This document shows, one piece after another, positions 44,771-56,903 of a stretch of DNA of 64,000 bases. This DNA is from Diploptera punctata (taxonomy: Eukaryota > Arthropoda > Insecta > Blattodea > Blaberidae): positions 310,001-374,000 of the forward strand of contig JASPKZ010005707.1 of NCBI GenBank assembly GCA_030220185.1. The letters run 5' to 3'. Each line of letters starts with the position of its first letter. Positions within the stretch are counted from its first letter, which is position 1. The position numbers were made by a program, and so were the translations under genes. Below the pieces are notes generated by a model that was not told the origin of the DNA, searched no databases, and worked only from the letters and a program-made list of their open reading frames with translations.

Positions 44771-45129
44771 AAAATTTTTCTCTTCAAATTTAAAATAAAT
44801 TTAATTTAGATATATATAGTACATACACTATTTTGTCTGTATTTATGTCTTTAAAGTGTGCGTGTAAAATCCTTACACTGCGTGAGAAAATTCAAGCTTG
44901 TAATTTGGGAACCCTTTATAAGAAGGAAAACTGCCAGACGGAAATATGTTTAAGGAACCGTCATGTTCCTTCATAGACAGGTTTTACTGTGTAATGAAAA
45001 ATATTTGTTTTCCAGGAAGTTAACCAAATTAATTATGATGAAAAAGAGTAGTTTTTTAAGAAGTTATGCAAAATAAATTATAAATTGGAAGTATTTTAAA
45101 GAAAGGATCACAAATTGAAATTTATTTAT

Positions 45130-45765
45130 CAAAAGTAACGCCACGAATTATTTCCAAATTATCGACAAATTCACGACTCACGAAGTGAGGAGTGAATTTA
45201 TCTAGAGAATTTGGAAATCAAGAGTGGCATTTGTTAGGACTATTTAACGAATAAAATTAAGCTGTTTACTGACAAATCATTGTTTAACTATAGTTATTTT
45301 AAAATGTTTATGTATTTAATGTAAACGGTGATGTTTGAAAACAAATCAGAAATGTGAGGTTATGTTCATTCCCTGCAACTAGATCATATTATTTATTGCC
45401 AAATAAGATCGCAATATTGTAAGAATGTATCCAAGTGGAGAAATAATGAAACACATCAAACTATATATTATAATCAACATTACGGGTTATTCATTTATTT
45501 TTTTAGTAAACAACTCAGTAAAATCAAGGAATCTTTTCATTATTTGCTATATTCAATGTATTTGTTGGAGAAAAATAATGCTTTGACCTGTTCAGAACAT
45601 TAAAAAAGGAGGAGCTTTCTTTATGTCAAAAGCAGGAGCTGATAAAGAGAAATCGACAAAAGAGCGAGGTGAAACACGACTGTCATTGATTGTAAAACAA
45701 AATTCATTGAAACATGATTGGTCATTGGCTAGAATTTGTGGCATGAGTTAAATAGTCTATTTTAA
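45130..45765 (+). repeat. Repeat family E, uninterrupted copy
   Basis: Matches 35175-36070 without the LINE-A insertion, and so shows the empty site. A small palindrome ACTCACGAAGTGAGGAGTGA lies near its start. Confidence 0.55.
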
Positions 45766-46012
45766 TGTGGCACGTATGGTGAATAAAAGAGGTGCATGGA
45801 AGCTTCTTGTAGGAAAACCAGAGGTAAAACGCCCAGTTGGTAGACCAACAATGAGGTGGGAGAATATCATTAACTATGATTCGGGGAAGTAGATTATACA
45901 GGGAATGATTGGAAAACATTAGCTCAGGACATGGATGTATGGAGAGCTTATATCCGTGCGGCCATGAACCTATGGGTTCGATAGTGCCAGTGAGTAAGTA
46001 AGTAAGTAAATA
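45766..46012 (+). pseudogene. LINE-A 3' fragment
   Basis: From GTGGCACGTATGGTGAATAA to GATAGTGCCAGTGAGTAAGT, with an AAGTAAGTAAGT tail. Confidence 0.75.
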
Positions 46013-46606
46013 TTTTAATTTACTTAAAGTATGTTGCAGATCTAGTGCACTGTCGGTTTAATTTTCTTGCAGTTCATAAAATGCAATCATTTCCTAAAAA
46101 TTAATGCTGATATGTCCGTTGTTATCTAAGTAACATTTTTAGGAACAAATTGTGCATTGATATCCCATGTCGTTAATATGCAGACGAGGAAAATCAGGAA
46201 GTAATAAGTTATTAAGAATTCACGAATGTTTTCTTTAAATGGAAATCAAACGATTAAAGAAGCCGTGAAGATATGTAACGGTACTTGTTATTAACGTACC
46301 CTTACTTTCCTTTATCACAATCTAATTTTATTTTTTTCCAATGTCAATTCTAATGTACAGGAAATGATAATTTTACCTTGAACAGTAAAAATTAGCATAA
46401 AATTGCTAACCAATTTATGCAGGAGGATATAGGATTTTGATTATGTAAAGCATTTTCAAATTCTATAGTGAATGTTAGATATTATAGGTCCCGGAGATTA
46501 AACGAACTTAATTAATCAACCAGTATTTTTGTAATATAAACATTAATTTCTGATGAACAACCGAATCAGATATTCGGCCCATTCTGTATCCAGTGTATAT
46601 AATTAG

Positions 46607-47323
46607 TAGGGCAAGGCATTTAATGACCTATAAATTGGTAAAAAATGCAAAATAAAAAATGCATTTATGACCTAAAAAATGCAAAAAATGACCAATAAAA
46701 GATGACGAATAAAAAGTTAAGAATTACCAATAAAAATACTATTTATAGATTGAGTGCTCACTTGATTACTGAATTACGTAAAATTTAACTTAACATCAAA
46801 ATATTAAAAGAAAAATATTTAAAAAATACATATTAAAGTACCTTTTATTGCAGAAAATCCATTTCAATTACAGAGTGCACTTTTACTGCAATTTTGAATT
46901 GCAGTTAACAATCAGAATAAGGGTAGAAGCTAGCATAAGCTCTAAGAAATTGAATAAAATTCCTAGAAGTGGGCAAGATCATTATGCACATGCCTTGAAA
47001 AATAGGGGCAGTAGTTAGCAAAACAACTACTTAATTCCAAGAAATTGTATTGACAAGGAAAAATACTGAATTATAATAAACATCTTAAATCAAATACAAA
47101 TAATGTCACAGCCTTCCGGAAAAGTGTAAAAAATGCTCAAAATGACCTAAAAATTGCCAAAAAATGACCTATCTCTAAAAAAGTTAGGAAAATGCAAAAA
47201 AAAAGTGCCCTAACGAATTGCTTTTATTTAATCCGTTTTTTAATGCCGTACATTTTCATATATGCAAGCAATGTTTCAACCTTCATAAGAAAAAGATGCA
47301 AAATCATGAATTGCCTTGCCCTA
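46607..47323. mobile_element. hAT-type MITE with 8-bp target duplication
   Basis: TAGGGCAAGGCA at the left and TGCCTTGCCCTA at the right are perfect inverted ends. ATAATTAG flanks both sides (46599-46606, 47324-47331). The inside is AT-rich with many AAAAATG and ATGACC words and no transposase. Confidence 0.8.
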
Positions 47324-47344
47324 ATAATTAGAGAATGAAGTAAA

Positions 47345-47635
47345 GCGATCCCACTACAGGCCTCAGGAAGCCCTTGGGGTAGTAGGACGTTAAGGCTCCC
47401 ACTTTTCTGGACATTCGGCACTTGTTGTCAGCCGCGTTGTCAGCCCTTCGTGACGGCGCCTTCACCCCCAGAACAAGCTTCTGGTACTCATTTCCGTTAG
47501 AGGCTGAGTCGACTCCATGATCATAATGCCGCCAGAGGGTTTGGGTCAGTTTAAAAATCCTGACCCCACCGGGACTCGAAACCTTGACCTTCCGGCTTGT
47601 AGTGCCTTAAACACTACAGTACGGCGTGCCATAGA
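47345..47635 (-). repeat. SINE-B, second copy
   Basis: CACTACAGGCCTCAGGAAGC through GGACATTCGGCACTTGTTGT to GACTCGAAACCTTGACCTTC and ACGGCGTGCC match 17572-17874. Confidence 0.7.
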
Positions 47636-47734
47636 ATACAGTAATTAATTGTCACTTGAAAATAGTATATTTTTTACATTGTTCTCTTTTTTTTTAATCT
47701 GAGCCTTAATTAATTGCCATTGTTTCAATTAGTC

Positions 47735-48130
47735 TTCAGCGGTGCTAGTGGTTATGTTGTTTGCCTCTAGTTCTGAAGGACGCGGGTTCAAACTCGACTC
47801 TTGTCGATTTATTTTTTTAGTATGGAAATTTCCAACAGACGAGTCCTTCGGGACGGACTTTATGCCGTGGAACACGAGTCTGAAGATTTTCAGGCTCTTA
47901 AAAGAACGACAAGCCTGAATAAGAAGGCCCTTGTTCAAGATTTACCGAATGTTCCCATCTTAGTCAGCCTTTTTGTTTCCTAGATGTCACTATGAGATGG
48001 AACGCTGACTCCGAGCCACTAAATGACATCTATCAGAATACAAATGTAACTAAATTGGTATAGTTGAATTTCTCCCCTTTCCTGTAGGTGAAGAATGCCT
48101 AAGTCTCGTCGAGAGACACAGGGTTCACTA
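47735..48130 (+). repeat. SINE-D
   Basis: The head GCGGTGCTAGTGGTTATGTT with GGGTTCAAACTCG precedes the body GAAGATTTTCAGGCTC, GCCTGAATAAGAAGGCC and the tail GTTTCCTAGATGTCACTATG. Confidence 0.75.
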
Positions 48131-48251
48131 TTACTATTATGATGTTCATTAGTCAATAATTTATAATAATCTATGTAGAATTAAAAATAATATTAATAAA
48201 TCATAATTTCTTGTAATACTTTCATTAAAATGCTCTGCTCACAATTAAAAA

Positions 48252-49235
48252 TGTAATACATTTCTTCTTCTTCTTCCTTCCTTCCAAGTATTAGGCCAAG
48301 GCCTGTTACGTTCCTATAGAAAATTTTCCCTCCAGCGTTTCATAGGACGGCCCAGTGATCTTCGTCCTCTTGGTATATAATTATAAATAGCTTTGGGGAT
48401 CCGATTTGAACTCATTCTTTCAAGATGGTGTTTCCAATTTAGTTGGTACTGTTTAATATATTCCAAAATTGGTGTAGTCTTCAATTCTTTTAAGATATAG
48501 GTGTTCCTTTTCCGATCCCATCTGGTGTAACCCGCTGTTCTGCGCATGAATCTCATTTCACAAGCCGTTATTCTGCTTTCATGTTGTTTTCTTAGTGTCC
48601 ATGCTTCACTACCACAGGTCAACACTGGTCTAGCCAAAGTGTTATATAAACGTAATCTGGTGCTTTTTGTACAAGGGATGGTTTCATAACTTGATTAATA
48701 ATTCCTAAACTTTTATTATAACTAGTAACTTTTTCAGGGATATCCTTTTCTTCCCAGATAGAGAGATAATATCCAAGATATTTAAATTGATTAGATCTCT
48801 CTAAAATTTTATTCTGGAGACAGATTTTACTTTGTATGGGGTCCTTCCCATGAAATGCCATAATTTTAGTTTTGTTAATTGATATTTCCATATTAAATTT
48901 GGCAGCTGTTTTTTGTAAATTATAAATTGATCGTTGCAAATCATTTTCGGAAAGTGCCAGAAGAGCTAAATCGTCTGCAAAAAGAATAGCATCGAGTTTG
49001 AGGTTCCTATTGATGGGTATATATCCTCGTTGTGTTTTCCTCCATTCATTTTTTAATTTATTCATGTATATAATGAAAAGCACCGGTGAAAGTCCACATC
49101 CCTGTCTTACTCCAGTGTTGATCTTTTCCCAAGAAGATAATTTGTCATCTTGTTTAACAGAGATTTCATTATCTTTATAGATGTTGAAGATATTAGTAAT
49201 ATATTTCAACCCGAATATTACCCAGATTTCATGAC
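48252..49235 (-). pseudogene. LINE-B reverse transcriptase and C-terminus
   Basis: The - strand gives the RT palm (NTGVRQGCGLSPVLFIIYMN, DAILFADDLALLALSENDLQ, MEISINKTKIMAFHGKD, FKYLGYYLS), a frameshift near 48630, then LARPVLTCGSEAWTLRKQH, ITACEMRFMRRTAGYTRWDR, NWKHHLERMSSNRIPKA and RRSLGRPMKRW. FADD is the catalytic pair. It is the most complete LINE-B here, but 5' truncated and frameshifted. Confidence 0.85.
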
Positions 49236-49439
49236 ACAACAGTAATCAACGAGTCTTTCAATTTGTATTACTTACTATCTTTATTTGGCCACAATCTTTT
49301 TCTAGATTTTATATATCGTGTACATATTACATACTTAATTCGTTAAATTTAGAGTAAATCAAAATATATTTTAAATATTAATTGTATTGTATTTATAACA
49401 TGCAATCGTTCATGTATATTGTAATTTAGATGTAAGACT

Positions 49440-49517
49440 ATATTTTTGTATTTTTTAAAACGTGGTTGAGTGACAGACAACGCCTTAAGGTCTTAACTCT
49501 ACCAGGTAAAATAAAGC

Positions 49518-49583
<66 letters not shown>

Positions 49584-49585
49584 TA
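49440..49585 (+). repeat. LINE-I 3' end with (ATT)n
   Basis: CGCCTTAAGGTCTTAACTCT then ACCAGGTAAAATAAAGC and about 22 ATT units. Confidence 0.6.
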
Positions 49586-49604
49586 TTTGAAGAGAAAAAT
49601 TATA

Positions 49605-49678
49605 CGCTCAGACCGGGACTTGAACCCGGGACCCTTGGTTCTCTAGACCAAGTGCTCTACCAACTGAGCTACCTGAGC
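49605..49678 (-). tRNA. tRNA-like sequence, apparent anticodon AGA (copy 1)
   Basis: Acceptor GCTCAGG/TCTGAGC, D arm GCTC-GAGC, anticodon arm TTGGT-CTAGAGA-ACCAA with U33, T arm CCGGG-TTCAAGT-CCCGG, short variable loop. A Ser anticodon on a class I body is abnormal. Confidence 0.4.
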
Positions 49679-49897
49679 AAGTACCGATCTAAACGCAAAT
49701 CTTTCTCTATATACATTGTAATTCCCATCCACCAAATGCTGTGAAGCCATGCTTCTATCTTGCAAATGGCGGCTCCTTTATTAACAAGACACATTTGGGA
49801 ATTATACATTACAGCCAGTACGGCTTTTTCCAAGTTTTAATTATTGATTTCGTACATCTCAATGATGGATAAATCATATTTGAAGAGAAAAATTATA

Positions 49898-49971
49898 CGC
49901 TCAGACCGGGACTTGAACCCGGGACCCTTGGTTCTCTAGACCAAGTGCTCTACCAACTGAGCTACCTGAGC
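49898..49971 (-). tRNA. tRNA-like sequence, apparent anticodon AGA (copy 2)
   Basis: Same 74 bases as 49605-49678. Left arm of the palindrome. Confidence 0.4.
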
Positions 49972-50065
49972 AAGTACCGATCTAAACGCAAATCTTTCTC
50001 TATAGCATTTGGTGGATGGGAATTACAATGTATATAGAGAAAGATTTGCGTTTAGATCGGTACTA

Positions 50066-50139
50066 GCTCAGGTAGCTCAGTTGGTAGAGCACTTGGTCTA
50101 GAGAACCAAGGGTCCCGGGTTCAAGTCCCGGTCTGAGCG
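50066..50139 (+). tRNA. tRNA-like sequence, apparent anticodon AGA (copy 3)
   Basis: Same sequence as the other two on the + strand. A TTTTT run follows shortly after (50144-50148), suitable as a Pol III stop. Confidence 0.4.
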
Positions 50140-50264
50140 TATAATTTTTCTCTTCAAATATGATGTATCCATCATTGAGATGTACGAAATCAATAATTAA
50201 AAATTATTATTATTATTTAAAATTCACACGAGATATTTCAATATCATCTTCAAGATATTAGTCT

Positions 50265-51300
50265 ATTGGGTCGTTCCGCACCCCGCTGCACACTATTCTA
50301 TAGGTCATCCTTAACGTCGTTTCGGTCTTCCTACATTTCTTCGGCCTTGAGGTTTATAATAAAGTATCTGTTTTGATAAACGTTTATTTAACATTCTTTA
50401 TACATGTTCAAACCATTTACATTTATTTATGATATTCTGTCGTTTATATTATATATATTTGTAATTCATCTCTGATATCTTGACTTCTCTTTTGATCTCT
50501 TAGAACCTGGAACTGATCTCAGAAATCTCATTTCTGTTGTCTCAATTTTATGTTAATCAGAGATCGTTAGAGCTCAAGTCTCGACCCGTATGTTTAAGTT
50601 GGAACGACTACTACCATGTAACGTTTCAATTGAGTTTCCCTTGCTGTTTTATTTCTCAAAAATCTTCTCATTGAATCACATATCTGCTGAAATTTCCCTA
50701 ACGTCTTCTCTATATCCAAAATTTTCAGGTATGATATCATGCATCTCTGGTAATTAAAATAAGTTACTTGTTCAATGATGTTTGCTCCAATTACAATATT
50801 TTTCCTTTTATGCTGAGTTCCAATAAATGGATGGACACTGTTTTCTCTGTTGATATCTTCAAGTTATAATATTTTATTAGTTTCCATAATTTATAAACTG
50901 ATTTTTGGTAGTTGATTTTCTGAGGAAGCTACTATGATCTGGTCATCTGCGAATAAAAGTTCATTTTCATACCGTTTATCATAAAATGTCCACTTAAAAG
51001 AGTTTGCCATGTACTAATGACATCGTCTAAATATATTTTAAAAAGTATTGTGGAACGAAAGCAACCTCTTAGAACTCCATTGACCATTTCTATGTAAGTT
51101 TCTCCAGGACCATTTCTTTTATACGAATTTTTTAATTTTCGTACGAACTTTTTACAGCTTTACTTAGATGATATGGATATCCTTTATTTTTTAATATACC
51201 CCTTAATTTAGAGCGTAAAATTGTATCAAATACCTTCTCATAGTAGATAAACAATATGTGTGTTTCAAGATTAAATTCTCTTCTTTTTTTCTATCAACTG
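50265..51300 (-). pseudogene. LINE reverse transcriptase, degenerate (LINE-B related)
   Basis: The - strand has KVFDTILRSKLRGILKNKGY, NGVLRGCF and NELLFADDQIIVASS in different frames. These are the order and motifs of a LINE RT with FADD. Frameshifts and stops are frequent. Confidence 0.6.
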
Positions 51301-52401
51301 TTGGAGTGAAAATATACAGAGATATTTATATATATTTTATACTATATAATATTTTTATAAAATATGTAACGCATTACTATTGCTAAAGTGTGTCCGTGTT
51401 GTTGTATAAAATATAATAAAAAAGTTTATAATTGTAAGAACTAACTCTATTGATAGTTAAATTTAAGAAAAGAAAATGCTTTGCTTTGTAATTTTACTTA
51501 AACTAGTGGTCGCCCAGCGGTCGAAATTCGACCACAATTCGATAAATTTTTAATTTGTCACAAATACGTCATTATTCATTAATTTTCGATTTATTTAAAA
51601 AATACGAACGGTAAGAAATATGTGGTATAGCTTGGCTAAACCATATTTTAAAAACAATAATGCGTTATTTGACATTTGTATACTATTTATACAATTTAAG
51701 TTTACATTTTGCCTATTAATACTTGTACGGGAATACGTATCCCTTCTTCTTTGTCTCAATGTTCTATGTTGAGGCAAAAAGGAAGTAGGTGCGAATATCT
51801 AAATATATAAAAAGTAATGAAATTACTGAAATCAAGATTAGACAGGGTTTAATTTAAATTTAAATAATAAAATGTATTCCCTTTTTTAAACCACTAATAA
51901 TAATACTCGATTGTAAATCAATTCACATTGCTGCTGCATAATTTTCTTTTTCCAATAATGCACTTTCAGTTTGAACGTAAACAAATGAATGAGAGCACGA
52001 TTGAGATATACGCATAAATTCCTTTAAGAAATTTAAAATTTTCATGTTTGACTGTTGCAAAATTATGTAATTTTTATTTTAAAATCTTCTAGATAATCTA
52101 GATCATGTCATATTTTTATATAGTAGTAACAAAATGTTAAAATATTAATAACTAGAGCATGATATTAAGGATTTTAGGATGTAAAAGTAAGGAAATATAA
52201 AGAGAATTACCACATATATTTATGAATTTGATATATTTCAACAAGCATGAATGACTTGAAATAAATAACAAGATGATTGAAATATTACATAATCAGAAAT
52301 GGCACGAAGGAATGAAATGAAGTAAATGGAGTCCACGAACAAAGAACAAGGACGGTCGAGATGAAATGTGGGCAGTCCTATTACGGTATGTCGAGATGAT
52401 A
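51301..52401. other. AT-rich 3' flank of gene D
   Basis: No coding signal or repeat from the rest of the window. An early region (51510-51535) contains the palindrome-like GGTCGAAATTCGACC. Confidence 0.35.
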
Positions 52402-52854
52402 TTAATATCCCTGTTGTTGGTAGCCACCGTGAGAAGATCCTCCTCCTAGGTTACTGCTGCTGAAGCTGGTAGCACCGCCGCTAGAGTAGCTTGAACCACC
52501 AGAAGAACCAGAATATGAAGCTGAAGGTGCGTGTGAATAAGAGATCACGGGAGCAGCGTGACTGTAAGTGACGACGGGAGCTACCACCTTGTGTACAACA
52601 GGAGCAGCGATCACTTTGTGGATGACGGGAGCTTCAACCTTGGCAGGATGAACAGCGTGTCCAGATCTGACTACCTGAGCGTGGAATCCGGTGTGTTTGT
52701 CAGCAGTGTAGTGAACAGTACGGGTGGTGCCGTCAGGTTCAACCAACTTGTAGTAGCCTTCAACTCTGTCACCATCACGTTTCTCAGCCTGTTCCTTGAT
52801 GTCGTGAGTGTGAGCATCATGTACTCCATACTTGAATTCGTAATGGGCAGGAGC
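52402..52854 (-). CDS. Gene D exon 3: RR-2 domain and Ser/Gly tail
   Basis: Begins APAHYEF after rc TTTCAG and ends at TAA following QQQGY. The domain is complete. The HAQVV variant replaces the usual NAVV at its end. Confidence 0.92.
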   Translation of the reverse strand, partial: APAHYEFKYGVHDAHTHDIKEQAEKRDGDRVEGYYKLVEPDGTTRTVHYTADKHTGFHAQVVRSGHAVHPAKVEAPVIHKVIAAPVVHKVVAPVVTYSHAAPVISYSHAPSASYSGSSGGSSYSSGGATSFSSSNLGGGSSHGGYQQQGY

Positions 52855-54161
52855 CTGAAAGAATTACATATATTTGTATCTTAAGTGTATGCCACAGATT
52901 AGGTAGCTAAAAATAAGACTATAAGAGGAAATATAAAAGCATACCATATTTTAAAAATCCATAACAAATCTCAGTTATAGAGTCATTTCATGTGAAACTA
53001 TTGAGTGTCAGATTAAAGAAGAACGGTAAACATGAAAATCTGAATAGAACACGTCTTTAACACCAAAATTTCCAAATTTTAACGGAAAATCGAATAATGT
53101 CAATAAAACTCTGGGATTTGTAGAATCAGTGTGAATTTGCTTTAGATATCTGGAAATTTAAAAATATTAGTAGCAATACTGTGTCAATACTATATATAAC
53201 ATTTATTTGTAAATAAAATTTATTCTTATTCTTCTTTATTCTTATGGAATATGTAATAATAACATTTTTCTTTTTTATTATATTATCAATGACTTATTTA
53301 CCACCTAAAGAGCGAGATGGCTAAGTATGAATGCTAGAAGGGAGAATACATTCCTGATTTTGGATGTCATTTGCTAACTATATCAATATTGCATCCCAAA
53401 ATGTCTATCTTGCCCGTCTGAACTACTATTTATGCGGCTTAATTCGCGTAGCTATTTAAAATACATCTCTCGAACTTCAAATAAACTTAGAATGCCTTAT
53501 AATATAACAAATAAACATTAGTATTGTTACTCTTAGTTTTTGTTTATAGAATTATGAAAATAAAAGCAGCAAGCCATGTAGAAAATTATGTCATGAATTT
53601 ATCAGAATTTGGATACTTACATAATGTTCTACTTCGACGGGATGATGAGCTTCAATAGCTACAGGTGCGTGAGCAATGGCTACAGGTGCGTGAGAAATAG
53701 CTACAGGGGCGGCATAAGCTACAGTTCCGTGAGATAGTGATAGAGAACCATGAGATTGGGAACCTCCTGAAGAGTAGGACGAGTATGACTGGGCCTCGCC
53801 TACTGGAGATGCCATTGCTACAGCTGCCAGAGCAGCGAACACTGCGATCTGAAAATAAAATGTGTTGTTAGAGAAATTATAAAGAAACACACGTGATTAA
53901 TTTGATTTAGAAATCTAAATCACATCAATCTTACCTTAAAAGGAATAAAATTGATAAAAATTATTTTCTCAAAACATTGTCCGATTTTAAATTTCCTCTG
54001 TTAAGTAATTAGGTTTGCTCTTTGTAATTCTTGATAGTTTTATTTCGATTTGTTTTCTATTTTATACTTTCTCTCTTTTATTCGTTACTTTTAGAGTAAA
54101 TGAACCTTTATTTTATGTAGTAACTTTATTATGGTCCTCATATGTTTTATAATTTATTTTA

Positions 54162-54214
<53 letters not shown>

Positions 54215-56855
54215 CCTAGTTATAATAATTTTAATTTTTTAGCTTTATCTAACCTGGCTCATAGCTAGACAAGGGCTTAAAGCCTTAATTCTGTCTGATA
54301 AAATAAAGCTATTATTACTATTATTAACTTTATTACCAACATCATATAGAGATGTAGAGAAAATGAAATTATAACCGTGTTTAATTGTATACAGAATGGA
54401 TAAAGAAATCAACAGTCCAACGTGGTAAGAGAGTAACACACACTGCAATTAAAATTGTATATATATTTTCCTGGAATGTACTCCAATTTTATTTATCTCC
54501 TTAGTTTGAACTTTTTACCTACTTGGGAAAAATAAAACAGTAATCTAAAATTTCGCGAAAAAAATATAGAACTTCTAAGGAACATTTTTATTTTTTGTAT
54601 ATTCGTAGTAATGTGTGTATTTCTCCTTCATCCAATTTGTTCTCCCAGACAACCCATTTTCTTGGATGGATAAATCAAAACTAAATTGATATTTATTCGC
54701 TGACTAAATAAATATATTATTTAATTCCTATAACAAGAATTCGGGAGGTCCTGGATCAAATATCTGGTGTTTCTTGAATTATCTTCAATTTTATAGTTGA
54801 GAAATATTTCAGACTGAAATATTTGTTCTTACTCTGAATAATTTTGTTAAGACAAAATTGAACTATTTGAAAATTATTACTTTCCGTTTTGGCGGTTCAG
54901 GTTTTATTCCTGGCACGATAGAGCGTTTCAAATCACCGATTTCATCCGAGTACACTCCCATGGTTTATCCTGCTAACCACAGATAGAAGACAGTCCCATC
55001 ATTGTACTGTTCAGCATTATAGTTCAAAGTTCCTGTTCTGTTCCGACAAGTAACTCGCTCATACATTATTAAGGCCCATGGACATATTTTTCTACAAAAG
55101 GAGGTAAAAGAACTAATAAAAAATATGGCAAAAGTACCGGTATATCAGAACTGATTACCATATTTAAAATTTGACTTTATTGGTTCTAATTATATAGGCC
55201 TACATGCAAAATATTTATGCTCAAATAATAATTGAGAAATTGTTAAGGAAATTATAATATTCATTGAGTATGAATCATTCATGTAGACTGAACTGATAAT
55301 TTAGTGACAGTGTTCCTTATAAATGATGTATCGCTTTTAGTTCACTTTTTGTTCGATTTTTTTCTAATTAATGTGTTTCAAACAACACGTGCAACATTCT
55401 ATGCTGATACGAGTATAAATATTCCAATGACACTTTCCTAAGACATAAATATTGGTGTCATATATCTACTTAATACAACTGGTATACTACCGTTTAAAGA
55501 AAATGATACTTTCATTTTATATACATACTGGTCTTAAGAATCTCGTAAATAATATAGACCTAATATTTCACATTATAATTCCTATAGACTTTTATTACCA
55601 TAATAATAAAAATAGGCATATTTGTATTAAATATTGTGATAATTCATAAGTTATATATCACAACATTACATTATAATCTTTAAGAATTTTTAATAGTCTC
55701 GGGAAATTAACACGAATAAGACAAAATGTTTTAACAATATCAAAAGAACCAATAAGATGCAAATTACAAGTGGAAAGAAAAATTGTAGAACAAGTGTCAG
55801 AATTTAATTATTTAGGTGTATTAATACCAAATACTAAAAATTTAATAAAATAAATTAAAGAAACAAACTGGTAAAGCAGCACAAATATCAGGATATATGA
55901 AATATTTAATTTGGCGCAACAAACATGTGTCAATAGAAATAAAACCCCGCATATAACGATAGTTTGATCATTATTGTATATGGAGCAAAACCTAGGGGTG
56001 ACACAACAAAAACTAAACAAATAATAAGCACATGTGAAATGAAAGTCTTAAGAACTATTCAGGGGAAAACATTATTTGATAAAATACACAACACAGAAAT
56101 TATGGACAAGTGTGATATTCAAGACATAACCAAATTTATTATAGATAGACGAAAATATTGGAAGGGTCATATAGAAAGAATGGAAGAAAACCTACTTGCA
56201 AAAAAGAGCTAAAGAAGATAGACCAATGGACGGGAGAAGAACAAGAGGAAGACCAGCCAAGAGATGGATAGACAGTGGATGCACATCCAATACGTTTTCC
56301 TCCGAGGAGTGATTTTGAAAATAAACAGGATGAAAATCCTACAAATTAAGTTTAAGAAGAAGAAGATAACAACTTTAAACTGGATCACTTTATATGAACA
56401 TATGTTTATAATATATATAATAAGTTACAAATCAGTTGCATGTTAGTGAAACTCCCATATGAATGATACTCGCATATCATTGTTAATAATATAGGCCTAT
56501 CTTCAGATTTCATATAGATAAAGTATTGAAGACCTTGAATATTTCAGTTAAAACATATATTTATCGTTGTCAGATATTTTTTTTAAATTGTAATATACCT
56601 ATGTGAATAAGAATGATTGTTAAGATATTTATATAACAGACTCTATGACGTATGAATTTCGTGGCTTTAATATCGCATTCACTAAGGCCCTCTGCTGGTC
56701 CTCGGACAAATGAATACAGTTCTCATCACCTATTTCCAGTCCCTAAGTTGCTCCAAGAATTGTTCATCCACTTATGTCTAGGACTTCCCAAAGAACTTTT
56801 CAAAAAAAAATTAAATAAATTTTACTATCGCCAATTCAAATATATTTATACACTT

Positions 56856-56903
<48 letters not shown>

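Larger units (their letters stand above)
49835..50202. repeat. 170-bp-arm palindrome carrying two tRNA-like sequences
   Basis: Arms 49835-50004 and 50033-50202 are near-perfect inverted copies, separated by 28 bases (GCATTTGGTGGATGGGAATT and onward). Each arm holds one whole tRNA-like sequence (49898-49971 -, 50066-50139 +), transcribed outward from the centre. Confidence 0.8.

Noticed and set aside
49466..49744. Leu-rich 92-codon frame
   Set aside because: The Leu run is the ATT/TTA microsatellite and the rest is the tRNA-like palindrome. No real protein.
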